Below, one piece after another: positions 7,293 through 10,884 of a stretch of DNA of 10,884 bases (position 1 is its first letter; the number at the start of each line of letters is the position of its first letter). A program made the position numbers and the translations under genes. The notes under the pieces are model-generated. The model saw only the letters and a program-made list of their open reading frames with translations, did not search any database and had not been told where the DNA came from. Origin of the DNA: OMOG01 sp041485845 (GTDB taxonomy: Bacteria; Acidobacteriota; Terriglobia; Bryobacterales; Bryobacteraceae); the NCBI GenBank assembly GCA_041485845.1, contig JBGPKH010000277.1, positions 1-10,884 on the forward strand, written 5' to 3'.

Positions 7293-7389
7293 CACCTAAC
7301 AGTGTATTGCAGATCCGCGCTCGATCCCGCCTGACACGGCCGCTCCCTTTGGTCGCGGCTCCGTTACGGCTGCACACACCGGGCCGCAA

Positions 7390-7443
7390 CCGTAGGGAGT
7401 GCCCCATGGGCCTGCGGCCGGAACACCAAGAAAAAGCCTACGG
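7390..7443 (-). other. Inverted-repeat cluster downstream of the sulfatase stop
   Basis: CCGTAGG at 7390-7396 pairs with CCTACGG at 7437-7443 across 40 bases. The interior holds CCCATGGG, another palindrome. Read on the minus strand, the segment just after the sulfatase stop (TAG, 7452-7450) gives AGGCC, GTA, GGCTT and then a short T run (7435-7431). That is a weak stem followed by Ts, so a leaky terminator or processing site between the sulfatase and the hypB-like remnant is possible. The rest of 7257-7449 holds no gene I can support. Confidence 0.25.
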
Positions 7444-7449
7444 CCTCGC

Positions 7450-8835
7450 CTACCCCACCACCTTCGGCTGTTCGGTCGGAGAGGTCCCTTCCGGATCGTT
7501 CGCCAACGCGCCCGGTGGCGCCTGAACGGGGCCGCGCAGCAGCGGGTCGTCCGTCGTCCGCATCCACCGGTTCAAGCGGCCGCGCATTTCCTCCAGCGCG
7601 GTCTTGGCCTGGGGATCGCCCACTAGGTTGCGCGTTTCGTTGGGGTCGAACACCAGGTCGAAAAGTTGCTCCGTGTCCACGGTCCGGTCGCGCCAGCGGT
7701 TCTCCAGCCACCAGGTCTTGCTGAGGCTGTCGTCGCAGTTTGGCAGATTCGGAAGCGCGCGGCCGTCGAAGTGCCGGATGTACTTCCACCGTCCGGTCCG
7801 CACCGCGCGCTTGGGCTCGTACGCCGCGTGGTAATTGACTTCGGCGAAGATCTCCTCGTGGATCTCTCGGGCCCCGCCGCGAATCAGCGGCATCAGGGAT
7901 GCTCCCTGCAACCGTCCCGGCTTCTCGATGTCCAGCAGCTCGCAGATGGTGGGAAACAGGTCGAGGTGCGACACCATCGCATCGTTGACCTTCCCTCCCG
8001 AAAACCCGCCGGGCCCGCGCAGAATCAGCGACACGCCCATCCCGTGGTCGGTGAGGTTGCACTTCATCGCCGGGAACGGAATGCCGTGATCGGTGGTGGA
8101 GATGACCAGCGTGTTCCCGGCGAGTCCCGCATCCTCGAGCGCCTTCAGCACCACTCCCACGCCCTCATCCATCACGCGCGCGCTGGCCTTGAAAGCGGCG
8201 ATGTCGGCGCGCGTCTGCGGCGTATCGGGAATCGGCGCCGGCGGCAGGCAGAAACGCGGATCCTCTTTCGGCCCGGCACCGCGAAACTCGCGGTGCGTCT
8301 CGAAGAATCCGACGTCCAGGAAAAACGGCGCGGAGCGCTTCTCGCGCAGGAACTCCGCCGCGGCCGGGGCCACATTCTCCACGCGATTGCCCGGAAACGG
8401 TTTCACCTGGTCGAAACCGATCACAGCCGGGTCGCGCGCAATATGTTGCAGGCCGATAAGGGCCGAATAGTAGCCCGCTCCGCGCAGCGTGTGCAGGATG
8501 TGCTGTTTGTAGTCGTGGAGCGCGAAGCCGCGGTGCGCCAGTCCCAACATGCCGTTGCTGTGCGGGCACGTGCCGGTGAGCAGGCTGGCGCGGCTGGGCG
8601 AACACGTGGGCGCGGCGTTGAAGGCCTTGCGGAAGAGCACCCCGCCTTCGGCCAGCCGCTGGATGTTCGGCGCCGGCACCGCGTGGCCGTAAGGCTGCAA
8701 GTAGCGGCCGGTATCGTGAGAGTGGATGTAGAGAATGTTCGGCCGCGATCGTCCGGTCTGAGCCATCGAGGTGGCGGCCGCGCCTACAGCGCAGGCGCGA
8801 AGGAAATTCCGGCGGGGCAAGTCGGTGTGTGCCAT
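7450..8835 (-). CDS. Tat-exported sulfatase (type I, formylglycine)
   Basis: A 461-residue type I sulfatase, which hydrolyses organic sulfate esters or sulfamates using a formylglycine made from cysteine. The active-site signature is C78-S-P-S-R82 within APTCSPSRASLLTG, so C78 is the residue to be modified. The N-terminus carries a twin-arginine signal, RRNFLRACAVGAAATSMA (8-25), placing the enzyme outside the cytoplasm. Metal-binding segments: PNILYIHSHDTGRYLQPYG (H40, D41) and ISTTDHGIPF (D249, H250). The first is HD where most sulfatases have two Asp; this is typical of a heparan-sulfamidase-like branch common in Acidobacteria and Planctomycetes. K258 in PAMKCNL and VRTGRWKYI at 345-353 also fit. 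Length is normal and the frame intact. No maturase (anSME/FGE) gene is nearby. The substrate cannot be read from sequence. An AAAGGGA stretch upstream is a poorly spaced ribosome site. Similar proteins are often annotated 'arylsulfatase A'; that specificity is not shown. Confidence 0.94.
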   Translation of the reverse strand: MAHTDLPRRNFLRACAVGAAATSMAQTGRSRPNILYIHSHDTGRYLQPYGHAVPAPNIQRLAEGGVLFRKAFNAAPTCSPSRASLLTGTCPHSNGMLGLAHRGFALHDYKQHILHTLRGAGYYSALIGLQHIARDPAVIGFDQVKPFPGNRVENVAPAAAEFLREKRSAPFFLDVGFFETHREFRGAGPKEDPRFCLPPAPIPDTPQTRADIAAFKASARVMDEGVGVVLKALEDAGLAGNTLVISTTDHGIPFPAMKCNLTDHGMGVSLILRGPGGFSGGKVNDAMVSHLDLFPTICELLDIEKPGRLQGASLMPLIRGGAREIHEEIFAEVNYHAAYEPKRAVRTGRWKYIRHFDGRALPNLPNCDDSLSKTWWLENRWRDRTVDTEQLFDLVFDPNETRNLVGDPQAKTALEEMRGRLNRWMRTTDDPLLRGPVQAPPGALANDPEGTSPTEQPKVVG

Positions 8836-9165
8836 CAGTGAGTATTATGTCCCTTTCTTCGCGCCAATGGCGGGGTGCATCCTGTCGGCGCTGGGTTCAC
8901 GGCGCGGCGAGGAGTGGTTAACCGGCCTGGATAACCAACCTGTAAGGTCGTCCCCACCGCCGTCATTTCCAGGGTGTGAAAAACGGCCGTGTCAAACACC
9001 GCCGGCGCCTGGATGAAGGCGACGGTCGCCCGCGGCCAGCCCTACCCAGGCGTGAGCCGGCAACTCCTCTTTCGTGACCGCGCGTTTCGGCCGCAAGTAC
9101 CGATCTGGCTGGTCCGGCTTGCGCAGGCAGCCCTGCGCGGGATCCACGTCCACCCCGGCAATCCG
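8835..9165 (-). pseudogene. Possible frameshifted relic of an unrecognised gene
   Basis: Two overlapping minus-strand frames look protein-like. The first is open from 9165 to a TGA at 8992-8994 (possible GTG at 9153) and contains VDVDPAQGCLRKPDQPDRYL, RPKRAVTKEELPAHAWVGL. The second is open from 9041 to a TGA at 8837-8835 and contains ATVAFIQAPAVFDTAVFHTL then EMTAVGTTLQVGYPG. Both have a balanced composition, and the first runs out of sense about where the second becomes good (near 9040), which suggests one ancestral protein broken by an indel. The second frame's TGA overlaps the sulfatase ATG by one base (TGATG). I do not recognise the family, and chance frames are common in such GC-rich DNA. 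Otherwise the 470-base stretch 8836-9307, which must hold divergent promoters, shows nothing I can assign. Confidence 0.25.
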
Positions 9166-9307
9166 CTACGCCAGCCGGCCCGCTGCCATGCATAACGGCT
9201 TAACGAGGGACGAGTCGCGGAGTTCGCGCGCCGCGGGTGCTATGATGGCCTTGTCATCGCGAGCATGGGTGCGGGTGGGGCGCCCGTTGGTCGCGTTTGG
9301 TGGCGTG

Positions 9308-10603
9308 ATGCGGCTTGCTCGGACGTGGGGATCGTGCGTGTGCCTGGCGTTGCTGGCTGGCGCCGCTTGCGGTCGGGGACCGGCTCACAGGGTCACGCTC
9401 ACGGTTCTCGGGTTTAGTTTGGATGCCGGTGAAGCGGTGCGCCGCGATGCCCTGGCCGAGTTTACCAGTACCACCGGGATTGCGGTCGATCTGGTTCCGA
9501 CCTGGGGTACTTCCGCCGAGCAGCTCGACCAGACGCTCCGCCTGCTCGACCAGCATGCCAATGCCCCCGACGTGTATCTGATCGATGTCATCTGGCCCGG
9601 CACCCTCGCAGCGAACCTGCTGGATCTCTCTCCCTTCCGGGATGACGACGCGCGCAGCCATCTCCCGGCTCTACTCGCCAACGACACCGTGCAAGACCGG
9701 CTCGTAAGCCTGCCGTTCTATGTCAACGTCGGGATGCTGTACTATCGGACAGACCTCTTGTCGAAGTATGGCTACCTTCACCCGCCGGCGACTTGGGATG
9801 AACTGGAAACCATGGCGGGCAGGATGCAGCAGGGAGAACGCGCCGCGGGAAATCCGGAGTTCTGGGGGTATGTCTGGCAAGGCGCCGCCTACGAAGGGCT
9901 CACGTGTAATGCGCTGGAGTGGCAGGCCTCGTTCGGCGGCGGCCGCATCATCGAACGCGATGGCACGATCAGCGTGAACAACCCGCGCACGATCGACGCG
10001 CTGCGCCGGGCCGCGCGGTGGGTCGGAACCATATCGCCCCCCAGTGTGCTCTCTTACACGGAGTCCGACAGCCTGAACGCATTTCGCGCCGGCAACGCCG
10101 CGTTCCTGCGCCACTGGAGCGGCGGATTGCCCCGCGGCAGTACCCGCAACCTCCCCATCCGCGAGCGATTCGCCGTGACGCTCCTGCCTGCCGGCTCGCG
10201 CGGTCACGCGCAGGCCATGGGAGGATTCCACCTGGCCGTCTCGCGGTACTCGCCGCACCCGCAAGAGTCCGCGCGGCTGGTCACGTATCTCAGCGGCAGG
10301 CCGGTGCAATTGCGCAGGGCCCTGGCCCGCGGCACTTTGCCCAGCATCCCGCAACTCTACGGAGATCCGGCGCTCGTGCGGGCGCTCCCGTACGCGGCAA
10401 CCCTGCGGGCCGCGGGTGCTGAGGCGTGGGTGGCCAGGCCTTCCACGATCGCCGCCGGCAACTATCGCGAGGTGTCCCGCGCGTACTACCAGACGGTGCA
10501 CGATATCCTGCGCCGCGAGGCGCCTGCCCCCGAAGCCCTCGCCGTGCTGGAGAAGCGGCTGGCAGCATTGACCGGCCTGCAACCAGGACCGCCGCCGAAG
10601 TAG
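9308..10603 (+). CDS. Sugar-binding lipoprotein, ABC solute-binding family 1 (LpqY/ThuE-like)
   Basis: A 431-residue extracellular solute-binding protein of family 1, the branch that includes trehalose/maltose-type binding proteins. Starting at the ATG at 9308 gives a short lipoprotein signal, MRLARTWGSCVCLALLAGAAC, with lipidation likely at C21; the lipobox GAA-C is imperfect. The frame is open further upstream (ATGs at 9242 and 9245), but those would put more than 20 extra residues before the signal. Family segments: LTVLGFSLDAGEAVRRDALAEF (31-52), PDVYLIDVIWPGTLAANLLDL (87-107), LPFYVNVGMLYYRTDLL (135-151), PPATWDELETMA (159-170), GYVWQGAAYEGLTCNALEW (187-205), AMGGFHLAVS (303-312) and LPSIPQLY (344-351). 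Length is normal. No ABC permease or ATPase follows; the next gene starts 22 bases after the stop and encodes a membrane sensor, so this protein may present sugars to a receptor instead of, or as well as, a transporter. The exact ligand is not deducible. Confidence 0.93.
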   Translation: MRLARTWGSCVCLALLAGAACGRGPAHRVTLTVLGFSLDAGEAVRRDALAEFTSTTGIAVDLVPTWGTSAEQLDQTLRLLDQHANAPDVYLIDVIWPGTLAANLLDLSPFRDDDARSHLPALLANDTVQDRLVSLPFYVNVGMLYYRTDLLSKYGYLHPPATWDELETMAGRMQQGERAAGNPEFWGYVWQGAAYEGLTCNALEWQASFGGGRIIERDGTISVNNPRTIDALRRAARWVGTISPPSVLSYTESDSLNAFRAGNAAFLRHWSGGLPRGSTRNLPIRERFAVTLLPAGSRGHAQAMGGFHLAVSRYSPHPQESARLVTYLSGRPVQLRRALARGTLPSIPQLYGDPALVRALPYAATLRAAGAEAWVARPSTIAAGNYREVSRAYYQTVHDILRREAPAPEALAVLEKRLAALTGLQPGPPPK

Positions 10604-10640
10604 TTATGAAGCTCTTGGACTAGTTATGAAGCTGCTCCGT
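10601..10640 (+). repeat. 20-bp imperfect tandem repeat at the gene junction
   Basis: Two adjacent 20-base units begin identically with TAGTTATGAAGCT (10601-10613 and 10621-10633) and then diverge. The first TAG is the stop codon of the binding-protein gene and the second unit holds the start codon of the sensor gene. The arrangement looks like a duplication of the stop/start junction. Confidence 0.75.
10606..10623 (+). other. Five-codon mini-ORF (MKLLD) ahead of the sensor gene
   Basis: Within the first repeat unit, ATG AAG CTC TTG GAC TAG encodes MKLLD, imitating the MKLLR start of the following gene and ending three bases before its ATG. It may be a harmless by-product of the duplication, or an upstream mini-ORF affecting how ribosomes reach the sensor start. 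No Shine-Dalgarno is obvious for either ATG. Confidence 0.35.
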
Positions 10641-10884
10641 AAATTCCGCGTTCCCGGCCCATGGCAGATCCACAATCTGCGGATCGGCGTGCGGCTCCGG
10701 CTCGCCTTTGCGTGCGTACTGGCGCTCCTGGTCCTCGGCAGCAGCGTGGCTCTATGGGAATGGCGCGAGATCACCCGGCAGGTCGAGCGGGTCTCGCTGG
10801 TCGAACAGCGCATGGCCGCCATCCTCCAGTTGGACAATAGCGTCCTCACCCTCATGAACCAGTTGCACAGCGCCGCCGACACGC
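10626..10884 (+). CDS. Membrane sensor protein, N-terminus (probable histidine kinase; cut by window edge)
   Basis: An open frame of 86 codons runs from the ATG at 10626 off the right edge. The N-terminus is basic and cytoplasmic (MKLLRKFRVPGPWQ), followed by RIGVRLRLAF and one membrane helix at about residues 26-44 (LAFACVLALLVLGSSVALW). After that comes an amphipathic, coiled-coil-like segment, EWREITRQVERVSLVEQRMAAILQLDNSVLTLMNQLHSAADT. This is how periplasmic four-helix-bundle sensors of histidine kinases and chemoreceptors start. A histidine kinase is the likelier reading given the Solibacter-like context, but no kinase, HAMP or GGDEF part is inside the window. It begins 22 bases after the sugar-binding lipoprotein stop, so the two are probably co-transcribed and may form a sensing pair. 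The ATG is the second of two duplicated starts; the upstream copy is closed after five codons. Confidence 0.75.
   Translation, partial: MKLLRKFRVPGPWQIHNLRIGVRLRLAFACVLALLVLGSSVALWEWREITRQVERVSLVEQRMAAILQLDNSVLTLMNQLHSAADT

Noticed and set aside
6552..7295. Reading the ankyrin protein as a 515-residue fusion starting at 7295
   Set aside because: The upstream part is the N-terminal fragment of the hypB-like gene in the same frame by accident of the frameshift; a signal peptide at 6551 marks the true ankyrin start.
7666..8841. 391-codon plus-strand ORF opposite the sulfatase
   Set aside because: Shadow of a sulfatase with an intact active-site signature and Tat signal.
8989..9195. 68-codon plus-strand ORF in the sulfatase-lipoprotein gap
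   Set aside because: Arg-rich with almost no acidic residues, as expected for a shadow; the minus-strand frames over the same bases look more natural.
1..10884. CRISPR arrays, insertion-sequence ends, tRNA or rRNA genes
   Set aside because: No regularly spaced repeats, transposase motifs, terminal inverted repeats with target duplications, or tRNA/rRNA signatures were seen on reading.

Overview
The window is GC-rich bacterial chromosome. Gene content suggests an Acidobacteriota genome of the Solibacter/Bryobacter type. The clues are a secreted protein with glycine/arginine-rich linkers, an Oar-like TonB-dependent receptor barrel, a Tat-exported sulfatase, and a sugar-binding lipoprotein next to a membrane sensor. 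The taxonomic call is inference from family content; there is no rRNA or tRNA here to anchor it. No CRISPR array, complete insertion sequence, phage gene or RNA gene was found.

Layout. (1) 1-1331, minus strand: a secreted protein with a nidogen-like core and two Gly/Arg-rich tracts, running off the left edge. (2) 1332-1841: a divergent intergenic region with a short unrecognised minus-strand ORF and a perfect 19-bp palindrome just upstream of the next gene. (3) 1842-4357, plus strand: a Wzt/TagH-type polysaccharide-export ATPase, a DUF167 (YggU) gene overlapping its 3' end, and the C-terminal barrel part of an Oar-like TonB-dependent receptor that begins in frame right after the DUF167 stop codon. 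(4) 8835-4374, minus strand: a co-directional run of sulfatase, a broken hypB-like GTPase, a secreted ankyrin-repeat protein and an M20 dipeptidase. The last three are tightly spaced (14 and 18 bases) and look like one transcription unit. (5) 8836-9307: no intact gene is supported, but there are fragments of a possible frameshifted minus-strand reading frame. (6) 9308-10884, plus strand: an LpqY/ThuE-like sugar-binding lipoprotein followed by the start of a membrane sensor protein cut by the right edge.

How the parts fit. The sulfatase (desulfation of an organic sulfate), the sugar-binding lipoprotein, the receptor remnant and the peptidase fit a soil or sediment heterotroph scavenging polymers and peptides. 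The binding protein sits next to a sensor and not next to permeases, so it may supply a ligand signal to a two-component-like system. Two loci look eroded: the hypB-like gene (frameshift, damaged P-loop region and lost guanine-specificity Asp) and the receptor fragment (missing signal peptide, plug and most of the barrel). The strongest small-scale oddity is a 20-bp tandem duplication at the binding-protein/sensor junction. It copies the sensor's start region and creates a five-codon mini-ORF between the two genes. I did not find a clearly new multi-gene system.
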